Under the pieces are notes generated by a model. The model was not told the origin of the DNA, searched no databases, and saw only the letters and a program-made list of their open reading frames with translations. This document shows positions 33,652-46,874 of a stretch of 64,000 bases of DNA, one piece after another; position 1 is the first letter of the stretch, and each line of letters opens with the position of its first letter. Origin of the DNA: Legionella quateirensis (GTDB lineage: Bacteria > Pseudomonadota > Gammaproteobacteria > Legionellales > Legionellaceae); assembly GCF_001467955.1 (NCBI RefSeq), contig NZ_LNYR01000038.1, positions 39,227-103,226 on the forward strand, in the 5' to 3' direction. The translations under genes and the position numbers were made by a program.

Positions 33652-33897
33652 TCAATGGATTCGTCCTTTATCCAGTCGTTTACGCATTTTTCTTAATTTA
33701 AATTCACGAATTAGTCCGGTTGAGCCGTTTGTTTCAGATTCCGCATCATTTCCATTTTTTAGAACACTTGGGTGAGATTTACAGTGACGTCGGTAGAGAA
33801 GATGACTTTTGTTGTGTTTGTGGTCTAATCCATCATTGTAGCGATGAATCATTTTTTCGTGCAGTCCTGCTGCAGTATGTTGTATTTTATCAGACAT
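33652..33897 (-). CDS. Small basic hypothetical protein
   Basis: An 81-aa, Lys/Arg/His-rich protein without signal peptide or TM segment. The start MSDKIQHTAAGLHEKM is preceded on its strand by AAAGGA at 7 bp spacing, and a hairpin lies downstream, which together make it a credible gene. No family recognised. Confidence 0.5.
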   Translation of the reverse strand: MSDKIQHTAAGLHEKMIHRYNDGLDHKHNKSHLLYRRHCKSHPSVLKNGNDAESETNGSTGLIREFKLRKMRKRLDKGRIH

Positions 33898-34050
33898 ATT
33901 TTATTCCTTTGGCGAGGTTTAAATAAATCTACTTGGCATTTAAAGAATGCTAAGCCCTACATTTATATTATAGCTCGGAAATTTGAATATCGTCGTTGAT
34001 TATTGCAGTTGTTTGATTTATAATTCGCGCGGTGAAAGTTAGGTGAATAT

Positions 34051-35275
<1,225 letters not shown>

Positions 35276-35284
35276 CCAATTTAA

Positions 35285-35590
<306 letters not shown>

Positions 35591-35642
35591 TAACACATGA
35601 ACAGGGCGCCGTTGCGCCCTAATTGTTACAGGAGATATTACT

Positions 35643-36113
35643 TTGGATATTAATTTAACATTAGTAGTGCAAATGCTGGTTTTCGCAGCTTTTGTTCTGT
35701 TTACTATGAAATTAGTTTGGCCTCCATTAGCAAAAGCTTTGGAAGAAAGACAAGAAAAGATCGCAGATGGTCTCTCTGCTGCTGAGCGTGGTCGTAAAGA
35801 ACTTGAATTGGCTCAACATCGTGTTAAAGATGAGTTGAAACACGCCAAGGCGCAATCAGCCGATATTATTGATAAGGCGAATAAGCGTGCTTCACAAATC
35901 ATTGAAGAAGCTAAAGAAGCTGCCAAACGAGAAGCTCAGATTCAGGCAAAACTCGCACAGGAACAACTCGCGCAACAAGTGAATCATGCAAAAGATGAAC
36001 TTCGCAAACAAGTTGCCCGACTGGCAATTTCAGGCGCTGAAAGAATTCTCATGCGCGAAGTGGATGCCAAAGCGAACAGCGCACTGTTAGATAACTTGAT
36101 AGAAGAGATTTAA
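35643..36113 (+). CDS. atpF: ATP synthase F0 subunit b
   Basis: Peripheral-stalk subunit: one N-terminal TM helix followed by a long charged coiled coil. 156 aa, starting with TTG, with CAGGAG upstream. The [28 protein letters not shown] start is typical. Confidence 0.97.
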   Translation: MDINLTLVVQMLVFAAFVLFTMKLVWPPLAKALEERQEKIADGLSAAERGRKELELAQHRVKDELKHAKAQSADIIDKANKRASQIIEEAKEAAKREAQIQAKLAQEQLAQQVNHAKDELRKQVARLAISGAERILMREVDAKANSALLDNLIEEI

Positions 36114-36114
36114 A

Positions 36115-36657
36115 ATGTCTGATAGCACCACTATAGCCAGACCCTATGCAAAAGCAATTTTTGAACACGCTTTAGCTGAAAAAAAATTAGCCGAGTGGTC
36201 TGAACACCTGATGATACTTGCGCAAGCAGTATTAAATCCACAGGCATCACAGTTTATTGCAAATCCCAGTTCAACTGACACGCAACAAATTGAGTTGCTG
36301 CAATCCGTTTGCAGTGTAAAGGTAAAAGACAACACGTCATTAAATAATCTTATTGCATTACTGGCTGCTAATAAACGATTAATGCTGCTGCCGGAAATTA
36401 AAGCCCTCTATGAAGTACATAGAGCAGAACAAGAAAAGACACTGGGTGTAGATGTAATCAGTTTTTCTGAAGTTTCACCCGCACAACAGCAGCAATTGAT
36501 TGAATCATTAAGCAATCGATTACAGCGTAAAGTGTCATTAAAAATAAGTATTGATCCCTCCTTGCTTGGTGGTGCAGTTATTCGGGCAGGCGATTTAGTT
36601 ATCGATGGTTCAGTTCGGGGCAAGCTTAATAAGCTGAGTACCGGCTTGGCCGCTTAA
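36115..36657 (+). CDS. atpH: ATP synthase F1 subunit delta
   Basis: Joins F1 to the peripheral stalk. The 180-aa product has [12 protein letters not shown] at the N-terminus and [23 protein letters not shown] at the C-terminus, the OSCP/delta signatures. One base after atpF. Confidence 0.97.
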   Translation: MSDSTTIARPYAKAIFEHALAEKKLAEWSEHLMILAQAVLNPQASQFIANPSSTDTQQIELLQSVCSVKVKDNTSLNNLIALLAANKRLMLLPEIKALYEVHRAEQEKTLGVDVISFSEVSPAQQQQLIESLSNRLQRKVSLKISIDPSLLGGAVIRAGDLVIDGSVRGKLNKLSTGLAA

Positions 36658-36674
36658 TTTAGAGGATAGTTTCC

Positions 36675-38228
36675 ATGTCAGAACAAGTAGCTTTAAATCC
36701 TTCAGAAATCAGTGAATTAATCAGAAAGAAGATTGATCAGTTCAGTGTGGTTTCCGAAGCACGTAATGAAGGGACTGTTGTTAGTTTAAAAGACGGTATC
36801 GTTCGCTTACACGGTCTTGCAGATGCAATGGCTGGTGAAATGATTGAATTTCCTGGTGGAGTATATGGCCTGGCACTTAACCTTGAAAGAGATTCAGTAG
36901 GTGCCGTAATTCTGGGTGATTCATCTACACTTGCTGAAGGTCAAAAAGGTAAATGTACTGGTCGTATTCTGGAAGTTCCTGTAGGTAAAGGGCTTTTAGG
37001 GCGCGTTGTTGATGCCTTGGGTAATCCAATTGATGGTAAAGGCCCAATTGATGCTGCTGGCATGTCTCCAATTGAAAAAGTGGCACCAGGCGTAATTTCA
37101 CGTAAATCAGTAGATCAACCCGTTCAAACAGGATTGAAGGCAATTGATGCCATGATTCCTGTAGGTCGAGGACAGCGTGAGCTTATCATCGGTGACCGCC
37201 AGACAGGTAAAACTGCAATTGCAATCGATGCCATTATTAACCAGAAAGGTACTGGCGTTAAATGCGTGTATGTAGCTATCGGTCAAAAAGCTTCTTCTGT
37301 AGCGTCAATTGTACGTAAGTTAGAAGAGCACGGCGCTTTGGAACATACCATAGTTGTTGTTGCTGGAGCTTCTGATTCCGCTGCATTGCAATTTATTGCA
37401 CCCTACTCTGGTTGTTCAATGGGTGAATATTTCATGGAACGTGGTGAAGATGCGTTGATTGTTTATGATGATCTTACCAAACAAGCCTGGGCATACCGAC
37501 AAATTTCCTTGCTATTACGCAGACCACCAGGTCGTGAAGCTTATCCTGGGGATATTTTCTATTTACATTCACGCTTATTAGAGCGGGCTGCTCGTATCAA
37601 TGCTGAGGAAGTAGAAAAGTTAACTAATGGTGAAGTAAAAGGTAAAACAGGCTCGCTTACTGCACTGCCAATTATTGAAACTCAAGCGGGTGACGTTTCT
37701 GCATTCGTTCCAACAAACGTAATCTCCATTACCGATGGTCAGATATTCCTTGATGTGGATTTATTTAACTCCGGTGTCAGGCCAGCTATTAACTCAGGTT
37801 TATCCGTATCTCGGGTTGGTGGTGCTGCCCAAACCAAGATCATGAAAAAACTGGGTGGTGGAACTCGATTGGCATTAGCTCAGTTCCGGGAACTGGAAGC
37901 CTTCTCCCAATTTGCTTCAGACCTTGATGATGCGACACGTAAGCAATTAGAACGCGGTCAACGCATTACCGAGTTAATGAAACAAAAGCAGTATTCTCCA
38001 TTTACTGTAGCTGAAATGGGTATTTCTCTATTTGTTGTAGAAAAAGGATACCTGGATGATGTTCCTGTAAACGAAATCAGTTCCTTCGAATCGTCATTAC
38101 ATGATTATATGCGTAGTACACATGCTGCATTATTGCACGCAATTAATGAAGCTGGTGCATATGATAATGAGATTGAAGCAAAATTAACAAAGGCAGTTGA
38201 AGAGTTTAAACGTACGGCTAGTTGGTAA
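36675..38228 (+). CDS. atpA: ATP synthase F1 subunit alpha
   Basis: Non-catalytic nucleotide-binding subunit. The 517-aa product has Walker [14 protein letters not shown] and the ATP-synthase signature [17 protein letters not shown]. Standard length. Confidence 0.99.
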   Translation: MSEQVALNPSEISELIRKKIDQFSVVSEARNEGTVVSLKDGIVRLHGLADAMAGEMIEFPGGVYGLALNLERDSVGAVILGDSSTLAEGQKGKCTGRILEVPVGKGLLGRVVDALGNPIDGKGPIDAAGMSPIEKVAPGVISRKSVDQPVQTGLKAIDAMIPVGRGQRELIIGDRQTGKTAIAIDAIINQKGTGVKCVYVAIGQKASSVASIVRKLEEHGALEHTIVVVAGASDSAALQFIAPYSGCSMGEYFMERGEDALIVYDDLTKQAWAYRQISLLLRRPPGREAYPGDIFYLHSRLLERAARINAEEVEKLTNGEVKGKTGSLTALPIIETQAGDVSAFVPTNVISITDGQIFLDVDLFNSGVRPAINSGLSVSRVGGAAQTKIMKKLGGGTRLALAQFRELEAFSQFASDLDDATRKQLERGQRITELMKQKQYSPFTVAEMGISLFVVEKGYLDDVPVNEISSFESSLHDYMRSTHAALLHAINEAGAYDNEIEAKLTKAVEEFKRTASW

Positions 38229-38264
38229 TTTAATATCTCATGGAAGTAATTCCAACAGGTATAC

Positions 38265-38291
38265 AGGTCATTGCAATTGATGCAGTGACCT
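38265..38291 (+). other. Hairpin in the atpA-atpG spacer
   Basis: AGGTCATTGC pairs with GCAGTGACCT (one G-U pair) around a 7-nt loop in the 90-bp spacer inside the operon. It may set mRNA processing or subunit ratios rather than terminate, since no T tract follows. Confidence 0.5.
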
Positions 38292-38318
38292 ACAAATCAA
38301 TTAAAGGCGAAGTAACAT

Positions 38319-40573
<2,255 letters not shown>

Positions 40574-40584
40574 GGCAATCAGAT

Positions 40585-41007
40585 ATGACAATAACAACGC
40601 ATCTGGATATTGTTAGTGCGGAACATGAAATTTTCTCCGGCTTGGTTGAGATGGTCGTGGCCACAGGAGAATTAGGTGAAATAGGGGTTACACCCGGTCA
40701 TGCTCCTTTGCTAACAGTATTAAAGCCTGGTGAAATTCGATTAACTATGCCTGGTGGTGAGCAAGAGATTTATTACGTGCAAGGTGGAATGCTGGAAGTA
40801 CAGCCACAATGTGTCACTATTCTTGCTGATGTTGTCGAGAGAGCGGATCACCTGGATGAAACTGCTGCTCTTGCTGCGAAAGCTCATGCTGAAGCAGCAA
40901 TGGCTAATAAAGGCGGTGACATCGATTATTCTGTTGCTGCTGCTGAGTTAGCCCGCGCTGTTGCTCAAATTCGAGCAATTCAAAAAGTTAGAAAGAAAAT
41001 CAAATAA
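40585..41007 (+). CDS. atpC: ATP synthase F1 subunit epsilon
   Basis: Regulatory rotor subunit. The 140-aa product from the ATG at 40585 begins MTITTHLDIVSAEHEIFSG, the usual epsilon start, with GITPGHAPLLT-like GVTPGHAPLLTVLK. An ATG at 40570 would add five residues and overlap atpD; both are possible. Last gene of the operon. Confidence 0.94.
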   Translation: MTITTHLDIVSAEHEIFSGLVEMVVATGELGEIGVTPGHAPLLTVLKPGEIRLTMPGGEQEIYYVQGGMLEVQPQCVTILADVVERADHLDETAALAAKAHAEAAMANKGGDIDYSVAAAELARAVAQIRAIQKVRKKIK

Positions 41008-41029
41008 TATCCCAATAAATCAATAGGAT

Positions 41030-41057
41030 AAAGGTCAGTATAACCATACTGACCTTT
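41030..41057 (+). terminator. Intrinsic terminator of the atp operon
   Basis: Perfect 12-bp stem AAAGGTCAGTAT / ATACTGACCTTT with an AACC tetraloop, followed by a run of T with one A. It lies 22 bp after atpC. Confidence 0.92.
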
Positions 41058-41530
41058 TATTTTTACTGGCATAATGATTCAATTGATGGCAGTAAATTGA
41101 GATAACCTTATTGAATTAAATTGGATGTTCCAGTTTTAACGACGTAAATACCTGCATATTAAAAGTGTGTAACCGTTTATAATCGTTAGACCTATGAGAT
41201 CATGCTCACACTTTAAATCTGCTTGGTTGCTTATTGGATAATTTCCCTGGTTAAATCAAACAGGAGTTTTAAAAATTGGTATTTAACAAAGAGTTATACA
41301 CGTTACTCTATGATTCATTCACAGGGTTATCCACAGGTTTGCAAAATGTCGGGAGAAATATTTTTTTAAAATATATTATAAATCAATAAGTTATGATTTA
41401 CTCGATTTTATAAAAAAAATAAGCACAAAGTTATTCACAATTAACATGATGAGTATATTTCTAACATTATGAATATTTTGCTAAAATTGTTTTGCAATAC
41501 GTACCTTGATTGCACTACGATGATTAAATA
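41058..41530. other. parC upstream region with DnaA boxes
   Basis: No gene is supported. Three DnaA-box-like 9-mers in the same orientation, TTATACACG (41294-41302), TTATCCACA (41327-41335) and TTATTCACA (41431-41439), flank an extremely AT-rich stretch at 41345-41420. Probably the parC promoter region under DnaA influence, or an accessory DnaA-binding locus. Confidence 0.65.
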
Positions 41531-43804
41531 GTGATTACTACTACAATGAATACAAAAGCGATGAATGAAACAACAGAAAAAAAACCACTGACGGAATTTA
41601 CTGAGAAAGCCTATCTTGATTATTCCATGTACGTTATTCTGGATAGGGCATTACCCAATATAGCTGATGGATTGAAACCTGTTCAACGCAGAATTGTCTA
41701 TGCAATGTCCGAACTTGGTTTAAAAGCTACTGCAAAACACAAAAAATCAGCAAGAACAGTTGGGGATGTTTTAGGTAAGTTTCATCCTCATGGTGATAGT
41801 GCCTGTTATGAAGCCATGGTTTTGATGGCACAACCCTTCTCATATCGATATCCATTTGTAGATGGCCAAGGCAACTGGGGCTCTCCCGATGATCCCAAAT
41901 CTTTTGCCGCCATGCGGTACACAGAAGCAAGGTTATCACCTTATGCTGAAGTGCTGCTTGGTGAGTTACTACAAGGCACCGTCGATTGGGTCGATAATTT
42001 TGATGGAACGTTACAAGAGCCATCATTGCTTCCGGCTAGATTACCTAATATTTTATTAAATGGTGCTACGGGTATTGCCGTTGGTATGGCATCAGATATC
42101 CTTCCTCACAATTTAACCGAAGTAGCTAATGCCTGTATTCATTTATTGGACAATCCTGATGCAGATTTATTGGCAATTAATGAACATATAAAAGGTCCCG
42201 ATTTTCCTACGGAAGCAGAGATAATTACCCCTCGTGAAGCGATAACTGCACTGTATGAGACTGGAAATGGCTCCATAAAAATGCGCGCCATTTTCAGTCA
42301 GGAAAAGCAGAATATTGTGATTACTGCTTTGCCCTATCAAGTTTCCGGTGCAAAAGTGATCGAACAGATTGCCGTGCAAATGCAGCAGAAAAAATTACCG
42401 ATGGTTGAAGATTTGCGTGATGAGTCTGATCATGAACATCCTACCCGTTTAGTGATTATTCCCCGATCAAACCGCGTAGATGTCGATGCATTGATGTCTC
42501 ATCTTTTTGCAACAACTGATTTGGAGCGAAGTTATCGGGTCAATTTTAATATGATTGGTTTGGATGGCAAGCCACGTGTTAAAGGATTGGTAAAGATTCT
42601 GACCGAATGGTTGGTATATCGTGTTTCAACAGTTAAACGACGACTCGAATACAGATTGGAAAAGGTATTAGAACGCATCCATGTTCTGGAAGGGTTACTG
42701 ATTGCGTATTTGAATATAGATGAAGTCATTGCCATTATTAGAGAGCATGAGAATCCTAAGCAAGGATTAATCGCCCGATTTAATTTGAGTGAGCGCCAGG
42801 CTGAAGCAATTTTGGAAATGAAACTGCGCCATTTGGCTAAACTTGAAGAAATAAAGTTGCGTGGTGAACTGGATGAACTAAGTGCTGAACGAGACAGTAT
42901 TCAGAACACCCTAGCCAGTGAATCGCTTTTAAAGGCATTAGTAAAACAGGAAATAATCAGAGATCGCGATGAGTTTGGTGATGCTCGTCGCTCACCCATT
43001 ATTGTAAGACAAGATGCACAGGCCTTAAAGGAAGAAGATATTTTGCCTAATGAGCCCATCACTGTTGTTTTATCAAATAATGGTTGGGTTCGAGCAGCTA
43101 AAGGCCATGACGTAGTTGGTACAGAGCTGAGTTATAAAGCTGGAGATGAATTTAAAGCACAGGCATATGCCCGCTCAAATCAACAGATCATATTTTTTGA
43201 TAGTGAGGGTAAAGTGTACTCTTTGCCAGGTCATGCCCTACCCTCAGCAAGAGGTCAGGGAGAACCACTCACTGGTAAACTTAATCCTGCGGAAGGAATG
43301 ACCTTTGAAGCACTGGTTGGTGGAGAACCAGAACAGCGAGTTTTATTGGCCAGTGATGCCGGATATGGGTTTATCGCTAAAGTTAGCGAGCTGTATGTAA
43401 AAAATCGAAACGGAAAAGCATGTATTAAACTCTCGCAAAATAGTCGCATTGTTCCACCCAGGCTTTTACCCAACAATGATGAGCTTTATGTTGCTTGCGC
43501 AACCAGCGTGGGTCGGTTACTTATATTTTCCATTAAAGAATTGCCTGAGTTATCTCGAGGAAAGGGTAATAAATTAATCAGTATCCCATCAAGTAAAGCG
43601 GTTTCACGGGAAGAGTATATTATCGATCTTCAAGTATTAGCCGAAGAAGATTCTTTAACAGTACATGCTGGCAAACGACATTTTACTCTTAAGGGTGCTG
43701 ATTTGGCACACTACAAAGGAGAACGAGGTCGCCGTGGTAATCGTTTACCGCGAGGCTTACAGAATGTAACTCATTTACAGGTGACAGTAGCAGAACAAGC
43801 CTAG
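41531..43804 (+). CDS. parC: DNA topoisomerase IV subunit A
   Basis: Decatenase subunit. The 757-aa product has the catalytic-tyrosine region [10 protein letters not shown] and the quinolone-resistance region [13 protein letters not shown], whose SACYE form identifies ParC rather than GyrA (GDSAVYD). Both key quinolone positions (Ser and Glu, equivalent to E. coli S80 and E84) are the wild type. The C-terminal beta-propeller has the ParC lengths and [12 protein letters not shown]. The start could be the first codon GTG at 41531 or an ATG at 41546 or 41561. Confidence 0.96.
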   Translation: MITTTMNTKAMNETTEKKPLTEFTEKAYLDYSMYVILDRALPNIADGLKPVQRRIVYAMSELGLKATAKHKKSARTVGDVLGKFHPHGDSACYEAMVLMAQPFSYRYPFVDGQGNWGSPDDPKSFAAMRYTEARLSPYAEVLLGELLQGTVDWVDNFDGTLQEPSLLPARLPNILLNGATGIAVGMASDILPHNLTEVANACIHLLDNPDADLLAINEHIKGPDFPTEAEIITPREAITALYETGNGSIKMRAIFSQEKQNIVITALPYQVSGAKVIEQIAVQMQQKKLPMVEDLRDESDHEHPTRLVIIPRSNRVDVDALMSHLFATTDLERSYRVNFNMIGLDGKPRVKGLVKILTEWLVYRVSTVKRRLEYRLEKVLERIHVLEGLLIAYLNIDEVIAIIREHENPKQGLIARFNLSERQAEAILEMKLRHLAKLEEIKLRGELDELSAERDSIQNTLASESLLKALVKQEIIRDRDEFGDARRSPIIVRQDAQALKEEDILPNEPITVVLSNNGWVRAAKGHDVVGTELSYKAGDEFKAQAYARSNQQIIFFDSEGKVYSLPGHALPSARGQGEPLTGKLNPAEGMTFEALVGGEPEQRVLLASDAGYGFIAKVSELYVKNRNGKACIKLSQNSRIVPPRLLPNNDELYVACATSVGRLLIFSIKELPELSRGKGNKLISIPSSKAVSREEYIIDLQVLAEEDSLTVHAGKRHFTLKGADLAHYKGERGRRGNRLPRGLQNVTHLQVTVAEQA

Positions 43805-43866
43805 TTCATGTACCTTCATCTGTACAGTAACATCAACAGGACTACGGGAATTCACTTTATGGACAG

Positions 43867-43882
43867 TGTTTCCCGTGAAACA
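43867..43882. other. parS-like site 3, one mismatch
   Basis: TGTTTCCCGTGAAACA differs from the symmetric parS at one core position (CACGTG to CCCGTG). It lies between parC and the next gene, about 26 kb from oriC. The core change may weaken ParB binding. Confidence 0.6.
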
Positions 43883-43886
43883 CTGG

Positions 43887-44738
43887 TTAATCTTCAAGCA
43901 TCTTTTTGATAATTTCTTTATTTTCCAGTGGTAACTGAGCCAAAGGCAATGTGGCTAACCCTGCTTTTTTATATAATTCCTTAATAGAGGGGTTATCAAT
44001 AGCCTTTAAGTGCATGGACATAGTTTGAATATCACCTCGACATAATGGCCCGGTTAATGATTCCGCTATGTGTGATGTTTTGCTTAAATTATTAATATTG
44101 CCTTGCATCAGATTACAAATCATGGCGCGTGCCTGATGTTGCGGTATCCCCGCCTGCAGAAGTAATTCTTCGCTGGTATGGGCTAAAGTAATTAAGTAAT
44201 TTGATGCGATAGTTGCCGCGGTATGGTACATAATTTTTGCATCAGAACGAATAGGGATGACATGTGCGCCAAGAATACTAAAAATACCATGTAACCATTC
44301 ACAGACAGCAGGGTCTCCTTCCATCACACAATCGATCTGATTGAATGCCAAAGAATTCAGATATCCAGATTTAAAAGCTTTTAATGGGTGAAAACTAGCT
44401 ACAGAACAACCTAGTTCTCGAAGTGGGCTAAGTAATTCAGAGTTTAATGCACCACTACAATGGATAATGAAACTGTCTGGTTTAAGAACAGAATCCTTTA
44501 TTAGTTGATACACAATGGATTCAATAGAATCATCATTACACGTAATCCAGGTTACATCAGTCTTGGGCAGTTGTTTCAGTGAATTGACTGCCGTTCCCAG
44601 CTTTATTTCACTACAGGCTTGCTGTGCGGAATTGAAACTGCGATTGCATACCGAATCAAGGGTAAGCATTTGTGTAGTCGATAATGCCAGTGCCAAGTTT
44701 TTACCTAATCGACCTGCTCCAATAATGTTGTAATTCAT
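43887..44738 (-). CDS. DUF2520/ProC-like Rossmann oxidoreductase
   Basis: A 283-aa protein with an N-terminal NAD(P)-binding motif IIGAGRLGKNLALAL, a pyrroline-5-carboxylate-reductase-like first domain and a helical C-terminal domain of the DUF2520 type (YHTAATIASNYLITLAHTSEELL). Substrate unknown. Stand-alone, converging on parC and divergent from the M4 protease. Confidence 0.82.
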   Translation of the reverse strand: MNYNIIGAGRLGKNLALALSTTQMLTLDSVCNRSFNSAQQACSEIKLGTAVNSLKQLPKTDVTWITCNDDSIESIVYQLIKDSVLKPDSFIIHCSGALNSELLSPLRELGCSVASFHPLKAFKSGYLNSLAFNQIDCVMEGDPAVCEWLHGIFSILGAHVIPIRSDAKIMYHTAATIASNYLITLAHTSEELLLQAGIPQHQARAMICNLMQGNINNLSKTSHIAESLTGPLCRGDIQTMSMHLKAIDNPSIKELYKKAGLATLPLAQLPLENKEIIKKMLED

Positions 44739-45007
44739 TCAATTCTCTTTTAGTGGCGCATTCAATGTGCAAATCATCAATGACTTACAGTGTTTCGTCA
44801 TCATGAGCGTTTTGAGATTAACAAACTTTATTCACAATTAACTGAATTATATCAATAAACTCATAAATGAACCAATTAAATCTGATGAACATAAAGTGTA
44901 AACTAAGGTGTAAAAAGAGAAAATTATATCTTAATTTATATTTTCTGATTGTTTTTGTTACGTATTTATAGCAGGATGGAATTTCGACCAAAATTCAGGA
45001 TGATATT

Positions 45008-46666
45008 ATGAAAAAACGGATTGCTTCATTTTTAGTCATTTCAGCTGTAGCTTCATCGGTTCAAGCTGCTTCACAAAATATGGTATGGGGTGATGCAAAT
45101 AAATCTTTGCCTCAGTTTGAACAAAAACAGTCCCTTAACCAGGGGTTAATAAAATCAATAGCAGTTCAGCAAAGTGACTATAAACTGCAATTGCACAATG
45201 ATTCAAAAACCAGCTCCAATCATGCTCGTTATCAGTTGACTTATAAGGGAATTCCCGTTTGGGGCTATCAAGTAATTTTTCATTCCAAAAAAGGCAGTAA
45301 GGATACAGTCACCGGAATGAATGTGACCGGAATTGAAAAAGATATCAGCAGTATCAATGGAGCATTCTCTGCGGATGAAATCGAACAAAAAATTCTCGGG
45401 TCAGTGAGTAATCCAGTAAAATTTAAAAATATAAATAAGGTAATCTTTATTGATTCAGATAATAAGGCGCATCTTGCCTATCATTTATCGTATTACAGCA
45501 ACAGTGAAAAAACACAGATAAAAGCACCTAACTACCTGATTGATGCGAACACTGCCAAGGTACTAAAACAGTGGGATGAAGTACGTCATGAACGAATTGG
45601 TCAAGGTCTGGGTGGAAATGCATTTCCTCTTCCTTATCGTGGCGGTATGTTTCAACATGGAAATGCGTTGCCAGGATTGCCTTCCTTAGGAAAATTTGAT
45701 GTATCGGTCAAAGATGGTTCATGCAGTGTTGAAAATGAATCCTTAAAAGTGATGAATTTGGAAAATCATGATTTGGGATACGATATATTTCCAATTACAA
45801 CCCTTGCTGAGTCCATGCTTAATATCCCTGCCTTTACCTATGCCTGTGATGAGAGTAATTTATATTTAAACTATGCTGATGGCGCAACTGGTCCTGTCAA
45901 TTACGCCTTTTCACCAGTAAATGACACCATGTATTTTGCTCAACAGACATTAGATATGTACGAAAAAATCTATGGCGTTAAAAAACCAATCGGTGATGAT
46001 TTGCCGTTGCGTGCCTACACTCACCTTGGAGATATGGATAATGCCTTCGCGATTCCAACAATCAATATAGATGGATTAATCGTGGCACATCAACAGATCG
46101 TTATTGGTAATGGAGATGAGTATTTAACCGCTCCTGCTCAATCGGTATTAGGACATGAGTTATCGCATAATTTTACGGCCATAAATTCCGGATTATTATA
46201 TGAAGGACAATCGGGTGGGATTAACGAGTCATTTTCAGATATGGCTGCTATAGCTCTTCAAGACTACCTCCGTCGTGATTATCCATGGTACTGGGATGGT
46301 GAGGATTGGACTATTGGTCGTGAAGCGGTAAAAGGCGGACAACCATTACGTTATATGGATGATCCAACTAAGGACGGTATGTCTATAGGAAATGCGGCCC
46401 AATTCACGGATTCTTTGGACGTCCATATGACCAGCGGAGTATTTAATAAAGCATTTTATGTTTTGGCTCATAAGCCGGGTTGGTCAATTCAAAAGGCTTT
46501 TCAGATCATGGTTGATGCAAATAGGAACTATTGGTCGCCAATAGCTTATTATGATTTTGCTGCATGTGGTGTGATTCAGGCTGCTTTAGATAGAAAATTT
46601 GACAAAACTCCGGTAATCGAGTCATTTGCTGAAGTGGGTGTAGTTTGTCCTATGCATAAGGCCTAA
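45008..46666 (+). CDS. M4 (thermolysin-family) zinc metalloprotease, ProA paralogue
   Basis: A 552-aa secreted protease: signal peptide ending near VQA (residue 20), FTP/PepSY-type propeptide to about 200, then the catalytic domain. Zinc site H383-E-L-S-H387 with E407 in GGINESFSD 24 residues after H383, exactly the M4 spacing. Closest known relative in context is the ProA/Msp family, a type II secretion substrate in Legionella; this looks like a second copy rather than the main ProA. Cysteine pairs are present in the mature part. Confidence 0.92.
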   Translation: MKKRIASFLVISAVASSVQAASQNMVWGDANKSLPQFEQKQSLNQGLIKSIAVQQSDYKLQLHNDSKTSSNHARYQLTYKGIPVWGYQVIFHSKKGSKDTVTGMNVTGIEKDISSINGAFSADEIEQKILGSVSNPVKFKNINKVIFIDSDNKAHLAYHLSYYSNSEKTQIKAPNYLIDANTAKVLKQWDEVRHERIGQGLGGNAFPLPYRGGMFQHGNALPGLPSLGKFDVSVKDGSCSVENESLKVMNLENHDLGYDIFPITTLAESMLNIPAFTYACDESNLYLNYADGATGPVNYAFSPVNDTMYFAQQTLDMYEKIYGVKKPIGDDLPLRAYTHLGDMDNAFAIPTINIDGLIVAHQQIVIGNGDEYLTAPAQSVLGHELSHNFTAINSGLLYEGQSGGINESFSDMAAIALQDYLRRDYPWYWDGEDWTIGREAVKGGQPLRYMDDPTKDGMSIGNAAQFTDSLDVHMTSGVFNKAFYVLAHKPGWSIQKAFQIMVDANRNYWSPIAYYDFAACGVIQAALDRKFDKTPVIESFAEVGVVCPMHKA

Positions 46667-46673
46667 ATTTAAG

Positions 46674-46707
46674 AATATCCCTGATTCTCATTGGAATTAG
46701 GGATATT
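46674..46707 (+). terminator. Terminator after the M4 protease gene
   Basis: AATATCCCTGATTC pairs with GAATTAGGGATATT (one internal mismatch) around a 6-nt loop, starting 7 bp after the stop and followed by ATTGAAT. Confidence 0.75.
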
Positions 46708-46874
46708 ATTGAATCAAATGGCGAAAATCAGTTACTCCGCCCATATCTTCCATTGATCGAACCAAATAAATTGGTAAAAAAACAGTAATAATGGATATAT
46801 TTCAAAAAAAAGACACTATTATGGCGTAAAATTGGTTATAATATTCACAATTTGTAGTATTGAGAGTATTGATC

